A stretch of DNA of 64,000 bases from Candidatus Mediterraneibacter faecavium (GTDB lineage Bacteria; Bacillota; Clostridia; Lachnospirales; Lachnospiraceae): assembly GCA_019119995.1 (NCBI GenBank), contig DWVY01000007.1, positions 51,387 to 115,386 on the forward strand, written 5' to 3'. The position numbers and the translations under genes were made by a program. Positions 43,374 to 52,597 of this stretch are shown one piece after another (within the stretch, counting starts at the first letter, position 1; each line of letters begins with the position of its first letter). Below the pieces are notes generated by a model. That model was given only the letters and a program-made list of their open reading frames with translations, was not told the DNA's origin and did not search any database.

Positions 43374-45162
43374 TAAGAAGACAAAAACTCAGACAGATAA
43401 TAAGAAGAAACAGGGGCAGGCGGCCACACTGAAAAAAGTATTCCACCATCTCGGGAAATACAGGATCTTTGTTGTATTTTCTATTTTGCTGGCAACCGTT
43501 TCGGTGGCGCTTACGCTGTATGTCCCGAAACTGACGGGAAATGCGGTGGACTGTATTATCGGCGCCGGCGATGTGGATTTCCCGGGGGTGGTCCGGATCA
43601 TGGTACGGATCGGAATATGTACACTGATCACGGCTCTGGCCCAGTGGCTGATGAATATATGCAATAACAAGATGACATATCAGGTCGTGCAGGACATCCG
43701 GAATGAGGCGTTCCGCAAGATCGAGATCCTTCCATTAAAATATATCGACGGGCATCCCTACGGCGACGTGGTCAGCCGCGTGATCGCGGACGTGGATCAG
43801 TTCGCGGACGGACTGCTGATGGGATTTACCCAGCTCTTTACCGGGATCGCGACGATTGTCGGGACATTCTGCTTTATGCTGTCGGTCAATGTGACGATCA
43901 CGTTCGTGGTCGTGCTGATCACGCCGGTCTCATTCCTGGTGGCGAACTTTATCGCAAAAAGGACGTTCTCCATGTTCCGGCTCCAGTCCGAGATCCGCGG
44001 GGAACAGACGGGACTGATCGACGAGATGGTCGGGAACCAGAAGGTCGTGCAGACATTCGGGCGCGGAAGAAAAGTGACGGAAGAGTTCGATGAGATCAAT
44101 GAACGGCTCGGGAAGGCGTCGCTGAGAGCTACATTCTTCTCGTCTATTACGAATCCTTCCACAAGATTTGTGAACAGCCTTGTCTATACCGGAGTGGGGA
44201 TCACGGGTGCATTTGCCGCGGTAAACGGCTCGCTCTCCGTGGGACAGCTCTCCAGTTTCCTGAGCTATGCCAACCAGTACACGAAGCCGTTCAATGAGAT
44301 ATCCGGCGTAGTGACCGAGTTCCAGAACGCTGTGGCCTGCGCACAGAGGATCTTTGACCTGATCGAAGAGGAGCCCCAGGCTCCGGAACCGGAGGACGCC
44401 GTAGAACTGAGCGATATCAATGGAAATGTCAGGGCGGAGCATGTGGACTTCTCCTACGAGAAAGGGCAGGAACTGATCCGTGACTTTAACCTGGATGTAA
44501 AGCCGGGGCAGAGGATCGCGATCGTCGGGCCTACGGGATGCGGCAAGACGACCATCATCAATCTGCTCATGCGTTTCTACGATGTGAAGAATGGTTCGAT
44601 TTCCGTGGAAGGTGTCGACATCCGTGAGATGACAAGAAAGAGCCTGCGGGCAGGATACGGGATGGTGCTCCAGGATACATGGCTTAAGACGGGAACGATC
44701 CGGGACAATATCACGATGGGCCGAGCGGACGCCACGGAAGAGGAAATCATCGCGGCGGCGAAAGCATCCCATATTCACAGTTTTATCAGACGTCTGCCGC
44801 AGGGGTACGATACGTGGATCACGGAAGACGGGGGAGGACTCTCCCAGGGGCAGAAGCAGCTCCTCTGTATTGCCAGAGTCATGCTGTGCAGGCCTCCGAT
44901 GCTGATACTCGATGAGGCGACGTCGTCCATCGATACAAGAACAGAGCTGAAGATACAGGACGCCTTCGCGGCGCTGATGAAAGGAAGGACGACGTTTATC
45001 GTGGCGCACAGGCTGTCCACGATCCGCGAGGCGGACGTGATCCTCGTCATGAAAGACGGACAGATCATCGAGCAGGGCGATCACGAAAGCCTGCTCGCGC
45101 AGGGCGGATTCTATAAGCACCTGTATGAGAGCCAGTTTATGAAAGGAAGCGGAATATCATGA
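43366..45162 (+). CDS. ABC exporter half-transporter, catalytic subunit
   Basis: A 598-residue partner of the preceding gene. It has a short charged N-terminus, six helices, Walker A GPTGCGKTTIINLL and canonical Walker B with catalytic Glu (LILDEATSSIDTRTE). Its signature is LSQGQKQLL, the variant that pairs with the degenerate site of the other subunit. ATG 43366 is inside the end of the first gene. The flavodoxin gene overlaps its stop by four bases. Confidence 0.92.
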   Translation: MADKKTKTQTDNKKKQGQAATLKKVFHHLGKYRIFVVFSILLATVSVALTLYVPKLTGNAVDCIIGAGDVDFPGVVRIMVRIGICTLITALAQWLMNICNNKMTYQVVQDIRNEAFRKIEILPLKYIDGHPYGDVVSRVIADVDQFADGLLMGFTQLFTGIATIVGTFCFMLSVNVTITFVVVLITPVSFLVANFIAKRTFSMFRLQSEIRGEQTGLIDEMVGNQKVVQTFGRGRKVTEEFDEINERLGKASLRATFFSSITNPSTRFVNSLVYTGVGITGAFAAVNGSLSVGQLSSFLSYANQYTKPFNEISGVVTEFQNAVACAQRIFDLIEEEPQAPEPEDAVELSDINGNVRAEHVDFSYEKGQELIRDFNLDVKPGQRIAIVGPTGCGKTTIINLLMRFYDVKNGSISVEGVDIREMTRKSLRAGYGMVLQDTWLKTGTIRDNITMGRADATEEEIIAAAKASHIHSFIRRLPQGYDTWITEDGGGLSQGQKQLLCIARVMLCRPPMLILDEATSSIDTRTELKIQDAFAALMKGRTTFIVAHRLSTIREADVILVMKDGQIIEQGDHESLLAQGGFYKHLYESQFMKGSGIS

Positions 45163-45671
45163 AGTATGCAGTTATATATGAGAGTGCAACAGGAAATACG
45201 AAGATGCTTGCAGATGAAATAAGAACCGCTCTGGGAGAAGATAAATGCGTCTGCTTCGGCACACCGGAAGAATTGCAGAGCAAGGCGGAAGATGTGGATC
45301 TGCTCTTCCTCGGGTTCTGGACAGATAAAGGAGAATGCAGTGAGAAAATTGGAAAATATATGGAAACACTCCACGGACGGAAAGTATTTCTATTCGGCAC
45401 GGCAGGTTTTGGCGGTTCAGAGCAGTACTTTGTACAGATCCTGAACCGCGTATCGGCACATCTGCCCAAGGACAATACAGTGGCGGGAACATATATGTGC
45501 CAGGGTAAGATGCCCCAGAGTGTCAGAAAACGCTACGAAGCAATGCAGGAGAAAGATCCGCAGGACTCGAAGATACAGATGATGATAGATAACTTTGACA
45601 GGGCCGCGTCCCACCCGGATAAAGCGGATCTGAACCGTCTGAGCGATATGGCGGCAAAGCTCGATGCCTGA
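45159..45671 (+). CDS. Flavodoxin family protein
   Basis: A 170-residue flavodoxin-fold protein with FMN loop IYESATGNTKMLADEI and aromatic loop LLFLGFWTDKGECSEKI. The C-terminal helical tail (RYEAMQEKDPQDSKIQMMID) is common in flavodoxin/BilS-like proteins of gut Firmicutes. Translation is coupled to the ABC exporter. It may serve as an electron donor; the acceptor is unknown. Confidence 0.85.
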   Translation: MKYAVIYESATGNTKMLADEIRTALGEDKCVCFGTPEELQSKAEDVDLLFLGFWTDKGECSEKIGKYMETLHGRKVFLFGTAGFGGSEQYFVQILNRVSAHLPKDNTVAGTYMCQGKMPQSVRKRYEAMQEKDPQDSKIQMMIDNFDRAASHPDKADLNRLSDMAAKLDA

Positions 45672-45722
45672 AAGAACAGAAGGCGTAAGGCTTGACTGCG
45701 GTCTATGAAAGGAGAGGGGATC

Positions 45723-46295
45723 ATGACAGAAACAGGAGTGATACACGGGAGATTTCAGGTTCTCCATCTGAAGCATATGGAATATCTTCTGGCGGCAAAG
45801 ATGAGATGCAGGACATTATATGTGGGGATCACCCATCCGGATATCTCGGCATATCCGGCGACGTCGTCGCTTGACGAACATGGAACAACGAAGACGGATA
45901 ATCCGCTCATATATCTTGAGAGATATGAGATGATCCGGGACGCTCTGTTGGATTTCGGTGTAAAGAGAGAAGAGTTTGAGATCATACCGTTTCCGATCAG
46001 CAGCCCGGATGTGCTGCTCCAGTATACACCTGCCGAGGCGGTATATTATATGAGCATCTGCAGTCCGTGGGATGAAGAGAAGTACCAGATCCTACAATCT
46101 CTGGATCTCAATGTAGAGGTCTTATGGAGAAGGACAGGCGAGGAAAAAGGGATTACGGGAACGGAACTGAGGGGTATGATAGCCAGAGGGGAAGACTGGC
46201 AGCAGTATATGCCGAAGACCGCAGCGGAATACCTGGAAAGGAACAGCATCGACCAGAGGATACGGCAGTTGTATTACACCTACGGCGGCAAGTAG
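45723..46295 (+). CDS. Nicotinamide-nucleotide adenylyltransferase-like nucleotidyltransferase
   Basis: A 190-residue cytidylyltransferase-fold protein. GVIHGRFQVLHLKHMEYLLA is a slightly altered (H/T)xGH-type site, and EKGITGTELRGMI is the C-terminal ISGTxxR-like motif. It resembles the archaeal NadM/NadR NMN-adenylyltransferase group. It should transfer AMP from ATP to NMN or a related nucleotide. AAAGGAGAGG precedes ATG 45723. The alternative is another pyridine- or cofactor-nucleotide transferase. Confidence 0.75.
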   Translation: MTETGVIHGRFQVLHLKHMEYLLAAKMRCRTLYVGITHPDISAYPATSSLDEHGTTKTDNPLIYLERYEMIRDALLDFGVKREEFEIIPFPISSPDVLLQYTPAEAVYYMSICSPWDEEKYQILQSLDLNVEVLWRRTGEEKGITGTELRGMIARGEDWQQYMPKTAAEYLERNSIDQRIRQLYYTYGGK

Positions 46296-46299
46296 GAGA

Positions 46300-46356
46300 G
46301 AGCCTTGAACGTTCAGGCGGAGTTCCCGTCTGTGCGGGCGGGCTGAACTAAGGCTC
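46300..46356. other. Nested inverted repeat between convergent genes
   Basis: GAGCCTT/AAGGCTC outer arms and GTTCAG/CTGAAC inner arms form an imperfect hairpin between the nucleotidyltransferase gene and the convergent membrane protein gene. There is no T run, so termination is possible but weak. Confidence 0.45.
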
Positions 46357-46848
46357 GGCAAAGAGCCCGATATCCGGCGGCAGAAAAGTGAACAGAAAGA
46401 AAAGTGCAAGGAAGAGAACGGTCAGGAGATATATGACGGTTCTCTTTTCATATATTTTTACAGAATCTTGTAACTTCCACGCACAGAAAAAAGTGATGGC
46501 GGCACTGATGAAAAAGATCAGGATATCGACCCATGCGATATTGCGTCCCAGAGCGCCTGAGTAAGTATAGAAAAGGACTGGAACCATGAGGGTGCCGAGC
46601 AACCCTCCAAACAGGAGCGCGGGGCGCAGGGAAGGAGATGCATCAAAGAGATGCGGCGGCAGCAGGAGAGACCAGAAAAGAACGGGGAAGAATATCAGTT
46701 TCATATGCTCCCATGTGGATTCATTGACAGGGCTTATCAGACCGATCAGAACATTTTCATTCGACCAGTCATAGAAAAAGTGTGAGAGCGTTCCGAATAC
46801 TGCCGTAAAAATAAAACCTGCAATGAGCCAGGATCTGATACGTTTCAT
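46348..46848 (-). CDS. DUF6512-like integral membrane protein
   Basis: The 166-residue protein has about five hydrophobic segments. The recognisable stretch SNENVLIGLISPVNESTWEHMKL (shortened here to its conserved NESTWEHMKL core) is typical of the DUF6512 group. ATG 46848 follows GCAGGTG on the minus strand. Function is unknown; it is a single gene facing its neighbours. Confidence 0.75.
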   Translation of the reverse strand: MKRIRSWLIAGFIFTAVFGTLSHFFYDWSNENVLIGLISPVNESTWEHMKLIFFPVLFWSLLLPPHLFDASPSLRPALLFGGLLGTLMVPVLFYTYSGALGRNIAWVDILIFFISAAITFFCAWKLQDSVKIYEKRTVIYLLTVLFLALFFLFTFLPPDIGLFAEP

Positions 46849-46958
46849 AAAAAACACCTGCATATACCGTAGTGATATTATCAGTATATGCAGGTGCTGT
46901 TGTTATTATCATTTATAAGTTTTATGAGCGGCGAAAACGATGATGTCCGTCCCGGATA

Positions 46959-47723
46959 TTATTTTTCCGCCAGGAAGCTCAACAGTGATCTCGCCGAGTG
47001 GTTGAGGATCAGATTCCGAGGGACTTTGGCAAGCTGTGCCGTTTCTGCGGCATATATAAAATCTCCCACATGCGCTTTCCCGTGGCTGTCGCTGGAAAAC
47101 AATACCGGATAGTTGAAGTGTACGGACAGGTTCAGGATCACAAGATCTGTAAACTTAGTATCCCCTCTGTACCCTTCCGGACTCAATGAGCTGTTGTTGA
47201 TCTCCAACAGTACGTGATACTTCATGGCAGCGGCAAAAAGTTTAAACGGGTCGATCGGAAACTTTGTGTCGTCACAGTGCCCGATGACTGTCACATACGG
47301 GTTTTTCATAGCATTAATATATGCCTCGGTATTTTCTTCGGCAGTTCCCGGCTTGATGGTGGGCTGATGCATGCTGGCGATCACATAATCGAGACCTTTC
47401 AGGATGTCATCACCCAGATCAAGGTTCCCTTTACGGTTTATTATGTTCGCTTCTGCACCGTAGAGCATCTGGATCCCGAGCCGTTCCCTCTGTGCATACC
47501 GCAGGTTCCGGAAATACGATACCCGTCCGCCTCCTAAAGTGGCCGGACCATGATCGGAGATGCCGAGCATCTTAAGATTGCGTGCCTTTGCAGCCTTGAC
47601 CATGTCTGTGATCGTTGCGCTGGAACCGTGGCCGCTGGCGATCGTGTGGGTATGAATGTCAAATTCATACCGTTCGGCAGGCTCTTTGCTGTGTGATCCA
47701 TATGTATGCTGTTGATATATCAT
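46959..47723 (-). CDS. PHP-domain hydrolase (YcdX-like phosphatase)
   Basis: A 254-residue PHP protein. The metal ligands are in YEFDIHTHTIASGHG (HxH and H), GISDHGP, YGAEANI, VIASMHQP, VIGHCDD and the final SSDSHG, all in the expected order for a trinuclear site. It should hydrolyse a phosphate ester, as YcdX and HisK-type enzymes do. ATG 47723 follows GCGAGG. It is divergent from the BMC operon with about 470 bp between them. Confidence 0.88.
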   Translation of the reverse strand: MIYQQHTYGSHSKEPAERYEFDIHTHTIASGHGSSATITDMVKAAKARNLKMLGISDHGPATLGGGRVSYFRNLRYAQRERLGIQMLYGAEANIINRKGNLDLGDDILKGLDYVIASMHQPTIKPGTAEENTEAYINAMKNPYVTVIGHCDDTKFPIDPFKLFAAAMKYHVLLEINNSSLSPEGYRGDTKFTDLVILNLSVHFNYPVLFSSDSHGKAHVGDFIYAAETAQLAKVPRNLILNHSARSLLSFLAEK

Positions 47724-47832
47724 AGAACACTGCCTCGCTTTCTTAAAAGATTCCACTGCTTTTAGTATGGAACATTTTTAGGATGGTGTCAACGTGAAAT
47801 CGCAAAAAAACAAATAGAAAACAACAAATCCG

Positions 47833-48113
47833 ATGTTGGTTTATGTGGGAAAGGAGTTGAGAGGATGTGAGAAAGCCGTTGATTCGCGTTGACTTAACAT
47901 GCTCTATGAAGTATAATTAATCTAATTGCAGGACCGTATAGGTCACGACGGACAGGCCGTAACATCATACACTATCACAAGCCCCGGTATAGAGGCGGTT
48001 TTGGCGTTTTCATCAGTACCTTCGGCGTATATGCACGGATCAGAGAGGAGGAAAGCGATGTGCACCCGCAGGAGAAGATGAAAACCAATAAAAACCAACA
48101 TTGAAATATGTTG
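47833..48113 (+). promoter_or_regulatory. BMC operon upstream region: promoter P1, spaced repeats and leader frame
   Basis: P1 is TTGACT (47889-47894) and TATAAT (47912-47917) with 17 bp spacing. The transcript would cross a roughly 190-nt leader that includes GGAGGAAAGCG followed by a seven-codon frame MCTRRR-stop (48058-48078). ATGTTGGTTT at 47833-47842 is repeated inverted as AAACCAACAT at 48092-48101. CAACAT-N6-ATGTTG (48096-48113) is an inverted repeat overlapping the -35 of P2. No known riboswitch was recognised. Confidence 0.6.
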
Positions 48114-48173
48114 ACTACTGTGGGATTGTGTGGTAATATTCAAAAAGAAACAACACAAAACAAAATGTTTTGT
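48111..48173 (+). promoter_or_regulatory. BMC operon promoter P2 and operator
   Basis: TTGACT (48111-48116) and TAATAT (48134-48139) have a 17-bp spacer. Just downstream, ACAAAATGTTTTGT (48160-48173) has perfect six-base inverted arms. This is a good position for repression, most likely by the DeoR-family protein encoded at 56.7 kb. Confidence 0.72.
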
Positions 48174-48194
48174 AAAATCCAAGGAGGAGAAAAG

Positions 48195-49013
48195 ATGCAA
48201 AACGAATACGAAATCAAAAAAGAAATGTGTGAAATCGGCAGACGAGTTTACAACCGCGGCATGGTTGCTGCAAACGACGGTAACTTTTCCGTAAAACTCA
48301 ATGACCATGAGTTTTTATGTACACCGACCGGCGTCAGCAAAGGATTCATGACACCGGAGTACATCTGCAAGGTTGATGAGAATGGTAACGTTCTTCAGGC
48401 TAACAAAGGTTTCAGACCTTCATCAGAGATCAAGATGCACATGCGTGTATATCAGAAGAGACCGGACGTTAAGTCTGTAGTACATGCTCATCCGCTGTAT
48501 GCGACAACATTTGCTATCGCAGGTATCCCGCTGACACAGCCGATCATGCCGGAAGCAGTCATCGCACTTGGATGTGTACCGATCGCTCCTTACGGAACAC
48601 CTTCCACAATGGAGATCCCGGACGCTGTTGAGCCGTACCTTGAGCATTTCGATGCAGTTCTCCTTGAGAACCACGGCGCACTGACATTCTCTGACAGCCT
48701 TCTTGCTGCATACATGAAGATGGAGTCTGTTGAATTCTATGCACAGCTGTTATGGCAGACAATGCAGATCGGCGGACCGCAGGAGTTCAGCGAGGAGCAG
48801 GTACAGAGACTGTACGAGATCAGAAGAAAGATGGGACTTCCGGGAAAACATCCGGCTAATCTCTGCCCGAACGCACAGGCAGGCAAACCGAGCTGCCATA
48901 CATGCAGTGGTTCCTGCGGAAGCAAGACTGTTGCTTCTTCAACAGTTGGAAACACAGACGCTGATCTGGTTGCTTCTATCACAAAGAAAGTTATGGAACA
49001 GCTGGGTATGTAG
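48195..49013 (+). CDS. Class II aldolase (L-fuculose/rhamnulose-1-phosphate type) with encapsulation peptide
   Basis: A 272-residue zinc aldolase that should split L-fuculose-1-phosphate to DHAP and L-lactaldehyde. Zinc and catalytic residues appear in SSEIKMHMRVY (Glu), VVHAHPLYATTF (HxH) and LLENHGALTF (His). After the enzyme core comes a Cys-rich linker (LCPNAQAGKPSCHTCSGSCG). The tail DADLVASITKKVMEQLGM is an amphipathic helix of the encapsulation-peptide type. AAGGAGGAG precedes ATG 48195. It is the first gene of the BMC operon and the only lyase in it. Confidence 0.88.
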   Translation: MQNEYEIKKEMCEIGRRVYNRGMVAANDGNFSVKLNDHEFLCTPTGVSKGFMTPEYICKVDENGNVLQANKGFRPSSEIKMHMRVYQKRPDVKSVVHAHPLYATTFAIAGIPLTQPIMPEAVIALGCVPIAPYGTPSTMEIPDAVEPYLEHFDAVLLENHGALTFSDSLLAAYMKMESVEFYAQLLWQTMQIGGPQEFSEEQVQRLYEIRRKMGLPGKHPANLCPNAQAGKPSCHTCSGSCGSKTVASSTVGNTDADLVASITKKVMEQLGM

Positions 49014-49024
49014 GAGTTCAGCCT

Positions 49025-49546
49025 ATGAATGAACAGGATATTACCAATGCGGTAAAATCCGTGTTGGATCAGATGAAAGGGACAGCACCCGCTGAAGAAA
49101 AGCCGCATGTCTGCAAATGCAAAAAGCATCAGATGACACTGGCGCTTGCCAATGCCCTGATCGAGAAGGTAAAGGCAAAGGCTTCGGAGATGGGCGTGGA
49201 CGTGGTAGTCGCTGTCTCGGACAAGGCTGGGAGACCGGTGGCCATCCAGTGTATGGACGGCGCATACATAGCTAGTTTCGACATTGCATTAAATAAGACT
49301 TACACATCCGCAAGCCTGAAAATGTCTACCGCGCAGTTGGCGGAGCTGAGCCAGCCCGGGCAGGATCTGTATGGGATCCAGTTCACGAACAACGGCAGGA
49401 TCGTGATCTTCGGAGGCGGCGAAGTCCTTGAATATGACGGACGCATCGTTGGAGCCCTCGGAGTGAGCGGAGGCTCGGCGGCGGAGGACACTGCGATCGC
49501 GGCTTACGGGAAGGAAATCTTTAAGGAGGTATTAGAGTGTCTGTAA
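49025..49546 (+). CDS. GlcG/PduO-C-like (HbpS fold) protein with N-terminal encapsulation peptide
   Basis: The 173-residue protein starts with NEQDITNAVKSVLDQMKG, an encapsulation-type helix. A short CKCKKHQ motif follows, then a GlcG/HbpS domain (about residues 36-172: ALIEKVKAKASEMGVDVVVA and VGALGVSGGSAAEDTAIA). In pdu loci the same domain forms the PduO C-terminus and has been linked to haem or cobalamin binding. No adenosyltransferase domain is attached here. It overlaps the aldehyde dehydrogenase start by ten bases. Confidence 0.82.
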   Translation: MNEQDITNAVKSVLDQMKGTAPAEEKPHVCKCKKHQMTLALANALIEKVKAKASEMGVDVVVAVSDKAGRPVAIQCMDGAYIASFDIALNKTYTSASLKMSTAQLAELSQPGQDLYGIQFTNNGRIVIFGGGEVLEYDGRIVGALGVSGGSAAEDTAIAAYGKEIFKEVLECL

Positions 49547-50925
49547 ATGAACAGATGGTTCAGGACATCGTACAGGAAGTTATGGCGAAGATGCAGATCG
49601 CATCTGACGTGAAAGGCGACAGAGGAGTCTTCACGGACATGAACGAAGCGATCGAAGCGGCTAAGAAGTCGCAGAAGATCGTCGCAAGAATGTCTCTGGA
49701 CCACAGAGAAAAAGTTATCTCCAACATCCGTACAAAGATCAAGGAGAACGCAGAAATCCTTGCGCGCATGGGCGTACAGGAGACCGGCATGGGAAATGTC
49801 GGACATAAGATCTTAAAACATCAGCTTGTTGCCGAGAAAACACCGGGAACAGAGGATATCACAACAACGGCATGGTCAGGGGACAGAGGACTTACCCTGA
49901 TCGAGATGGGACCGTTCGGAGTCATCGGTGCGATCACACCGTGTACAAACCCGAGTGAGACGGTTCTCTGCAATACGATCGGAATGTTTGCGGCAGGAAA
50001 TACAGTTGTATTTAATCCGCATCCGGCGGCGATCAAGACGTCGATCTACGCGATCAACCTTGTAAATGAGGCGTCCGTAGAGGCGGGCGGTCCGGACAAT
50101 ATCGCCTGCACCGTTGAGCATCCGACACTTGAGACAAGCAATATCATGATGAAACATCCGGCGATCCAGCTCATCGCTGCGACAGGCGGCCCGGGCGTTG
50201 TTACCGCAGTCCTTTCCTCCGGAAGAAGAGGGATCGGAGCAGGGGCAGGGAACCCGCCGGCAGTTGTCGATGAGACGGCGGACCTGAGAAAAGCAGCCGA
50301 GGACATCGTAAACGGATGTACATTTGACAACAATCTTCCCTGTATTGCAGAGAAAGAGATCGTTGCAGTTGATTCGGTCGTAGATGAACTGATGAACTAC
50401 ATGATCACAGAGCAGGGATGCTATCTGGCTTCCAAAGAAGAGCAGGACGCCCTGACGGCAGTTGTTCTCAAAGGCGGAAAGCTGAACAGAAAGTGTGTGG
50501 GACGCGATGCGAAGACACTGCTCGGCATGATCGGCGTTACAGTTCCGGACAATATCAGATGTATCACATTTGAGGGTCCGAAGGAGCATCCGCTGATCGC
50601 GACAGAGCTTATGATGCCGATCCTCGGCGTGGTAAGAGCGAAAGATTTTGACGATGCTGTTGAGCAGGCTGTATGGCTTGAGCACGGCAACCGCCACTCC
50701 GCACATATCCATTCAAAGAACATTGACAATATCACGAAATATGCGAAAGCGATCGATACAGCGATCCTCGTAAAGAACGGCCCGTCCTATGCGGCGCTTG
50801 GATTCGGCGGCGAAGGCTTCTGTACATTTACGATCGCCAGCAGGACAGGCGAGGGTCTGACAAGCGCAAGCACATTTACAAAGAGAAGACGCTGCGTCAT
50901 GACAGACAGCCTGTGCATACGTTAA
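49537..50925 (+). CDS. CoA-acylating aldehyde dehydrogenase (PduP-like)
   Basis: This 462-residue enzyme oxidises an aldehyde to acyl-CoA with NAD inside the shell. The start is GTG 49537, placed seven bases after AAGGAGG. The N-terminal SVNEQMVQDIVQEVMAKMQ is an encapsulation peptide. The catalytic cysteine lies in TFDNNLPCIAEKEI, and the cofactor loop is LIAATGGPGVVTAVLSS. Its likely substrate is propanal or lactaldehyde, depending on what feeds the compartment. Family and location are clear; the substrate is inferred. Confidence 0.92.
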   Translation: MSVNEQMVQDIVQEVMAKMQIASDVKGDRGVFTDMNEAIEAAKKSQKIVARMSLDHREKVISNIRTKIKENAEILARMGVQETGMGNVGHKILKHQLVAEKTPGTEDITTTAWSGDRGLTLIEMGPFGVIGAITPCTNPSETVLCNTIGMFAAGNTVVFNPHPAAIKTSIYAINLVNEASVEAGGPDNIACTVEHPTLETSNIMMKHPAIQLIAATGGPGVVTAVLSSGRRGIGAGAGNPPAVVDETADLRKAAEDIVNGCTFDNNLPCIAEKEIVAVDSVVDELMNYMITEQGCYLASKEEQDALTAVVLKGGKLNRKCVGRDAKTLLGMIGVTVPDNIRCITFEGPKEHPLIATELMMPILGVVRAKDFDDAVEQAVWLEHGNRHSAHIHSKNIDNITKYAKAIDTAILVKNGPSYAALGFGGEGFCTFTIASRTGEGLTSASTFTKRRRCVMTDSLCIR

Positions 50926-51010
50926 GCCGTGCGGAATCGAGCTGGCACGGCGAAAAAAATACATAAGATGTATACGGCGTAAAATGAAAGAGAAACAGGA
51001 GGTAGATAAC

Positions 51011-52219
51011 ATGGAAATGAATTCCGCTAATGTGGAAGCCGTTGTAAAACAGGTGCTTGAAAGCATGCTTGACAAGAAGATCCCTTCACCGTCAGCACCG
51101 GCAGCAAGCCAGGCTGTTCCGAAGACAGCTCATGTTGCTATGCTGACATCGCTTGAGCATTATGATATTAAAGAGTTCCCGATCCCGGAAGTGGGAGACG
51201 GAGACATCCTTGTAAAAGTAGAGGGATGTGGTATCTGTGGTACAGATGCACATGAATTCAAAAAAGATCCGTTCGGACTGATCCCGGTAGCGCTCGGACA
51301 TGAGGGAACCGGCGAAATTGTCAAAATGGGTAAGAACGTGAAGGTTGACAGCGCAGGAAAACCGTTGAAGGTTGGCGACAAGGTCGTTACATGTATGATC
51401 TTCCATGATGATCCGGACATCGAGATGTTCGATCTGAATAAGAAGAATGTGGGAGGCGCTGATGTATACGGACTTCTTCCGGACGATGACATTCATCTGA
51501 ACGGATGGTTCTCAGATTACATCCTTATCCGTGAAGGTTCTTCTGTATTTAACGTAAGTGACCTTGATCTTGATTCCAGAATCCTGATCGAGCCATGTGC
51601 AGTTCTTGTACATGCAGTAGAGAGAGCTAAAACGACAGGAATTTTAAGATTCAACAGCAGAGTTGTCGTACAGGGATGCGGACCGATCGGTCTGATCTGT
51701 ATCGCGGTTCTCCGTACACTGGGAGTTGAGAATATCGTTGCAGTAGACGGCAATCAGCAGAGACTTGACTTTGCGAAGAGAATGGGCGCTGAGAAGTCTG
51801 TAAACTTTATGGAGTACAAAGGTATCGAGGCTCTTTCGGGAGCAGTTAAAGACGCGTTCGGCGGACACCTTGCAGATTTTGCATTCCAGTGTACCGGATC
51901 ACCGGCAGCACATGCGAACATCTACAAATTCATCCGCAACGGCGGCGGACTTTGTGAACTTGGATTCTTCATCAACGGCGGAGACGCTACGATCAATCCG
52001 CACTTTGATCTTTGCTCTAAAGAGATCAATCTGGTCGGCTCATGGGTATATACGCTGAGAGATTATGCGACCACTTTTGATTTCCTGAAGAGATCACAGG
52101 CAATCGGACTTCCGATGAAAGAACTGATCACTCACAGATTCCCGCTGGAGGAGATCAATGAGGCTCACAGAACAAATCTTGCACAGAAAGGCCTTAAGAT
52201 CGCTATCGTTAATAAATAA
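51011..52219 (+). CDS. Zinc-dependent alcohol dehydrogenase with encapsulation peptide
   Basis: A 402-residue MDR-family dehydrogenase. ATG 51011 follows AGGAGGTAGATAAC; the earlier ATG at 50984 lacks a site. Residues 1-20 (MEMNSANVEAVVKQVLESML) are an encapsulation helix, followed by a Pro/Ala linker. The catalytic zinc site is GCGICGTDAHEFK, then GHEGTGEIV. The Rossmann motif is VVQGCGPIGLICIAV. It should reduce aldehyde to alcohol and regenerate NAD for the aldehyde dehydrogenase. The structural-zinc loop is absent or altered. Confidence 0.9.
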   Translation: MEMNSANVEAVVKQVLESMLDKKIPSPSAPAASQAVPKTAHVAMLTSLEHYDIKEFPIPEVGDGDILVKVEGCGICGTDAHEFKKDPFGLIPVALGHEGTGEIVKMGKNVKVDSAGKPLKVGDKVVTCMIFHDDPDIEMFDLNKKNVGGADVYGLLPDDDIHLNGWFSDYILIREGSSVFNVSDLDLDSRILIEPCAVLVHAVERAKTTGILRFNSRVVVQGCGPIGLICIAVLRTLGVENIVAVDGNQQRLDFAKRMGAEKSVNFMEYKGIEALSGAVKDAFGGHLADFAFQCTGSPAAHANIYKFIRNGGGLCELGFFINGGDATINPHFDLCSKEINLVGSWVYTLRDYATTFDFLKRSQAIGLPMKELITHRFPLEEINEAHRTNLAQKGLKIAIVNK

Positions 52220-52230
52220 GGTGGATCATT

Positions 52231-52584
52231 ATGGGAGAAGCAGTAGGTATGTTGGAGGTCTTCGGGCTGGCCACGGCATTTGCGGCGGCTGATGCCGGAT
52301 GCAAAGCTGGCAATGTATGGCTCGAAAAATTCGACAAAAATAAACCGGCGAATGCAGATGAATTACCTGTACCGCTGATCGTCATGGTCAAATTCCGTGG
52401 AAGCGTATCCGATGTCACGGCGGCGCTTGAAGCGGCAAAGGCAAGAGCCGAAGAGCTTGCGGGCGTTGTAACCGAATATAAGATCGCAAGACCGACAGAG
52501 GATACAGAGAAGATGCTGAAGCTTACCGGATTAGATAAAGGTGAACCACATATCATCAATGAAAAAGATATTGAAGAGATTTAG
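52231..52584 (+). CDS. BMC-H shell protein with C-terminal extension
   Basis: The 117-residue single BMC domain (MGEAVGMLEVFGLATAFAAADA and PLIVMVKFRGSVSDVTAALEA) carries an insert KFDKNKPANADELP and an acidic tail (GEPHIINEKDIEEI). The insert and tail set it apart from the PduA-like pair downstream. It should form hexamers in the shell, perhaps as a specialised tile. It lies 11 bases after the alcohol dehydrogenase. Confidence 0.88.
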   Translation: MGEAVGMLEVFGLATAFAAADAGCKAGNVWLEKFDKNKPANADELPVPLIVMVKFRGSVSDVTAALEAAKARAEELAGVVTEYKIARPTEDTEKMLKLTGLDKGEPHIINEKDIEEI

Positions 52585-52597
52585 GAGGAAATGAACA

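Noticed and set aside
43930..45120. Minus-strand 396-codon frame opposite the second ABC exporter gene
   Set aside because: It is a shadow of the high-GC ABC gene; the sense strand has Walker A, signature and Walker B in order.
48000..48080. Known riboswitch or ANTAR-type leader before the BMC operon
   Set aside because: No recognisable aptamer core or paired hexanucleotide-loop hairpins could be identified by eye; only promoters, repeats and a short leader frame are supported.
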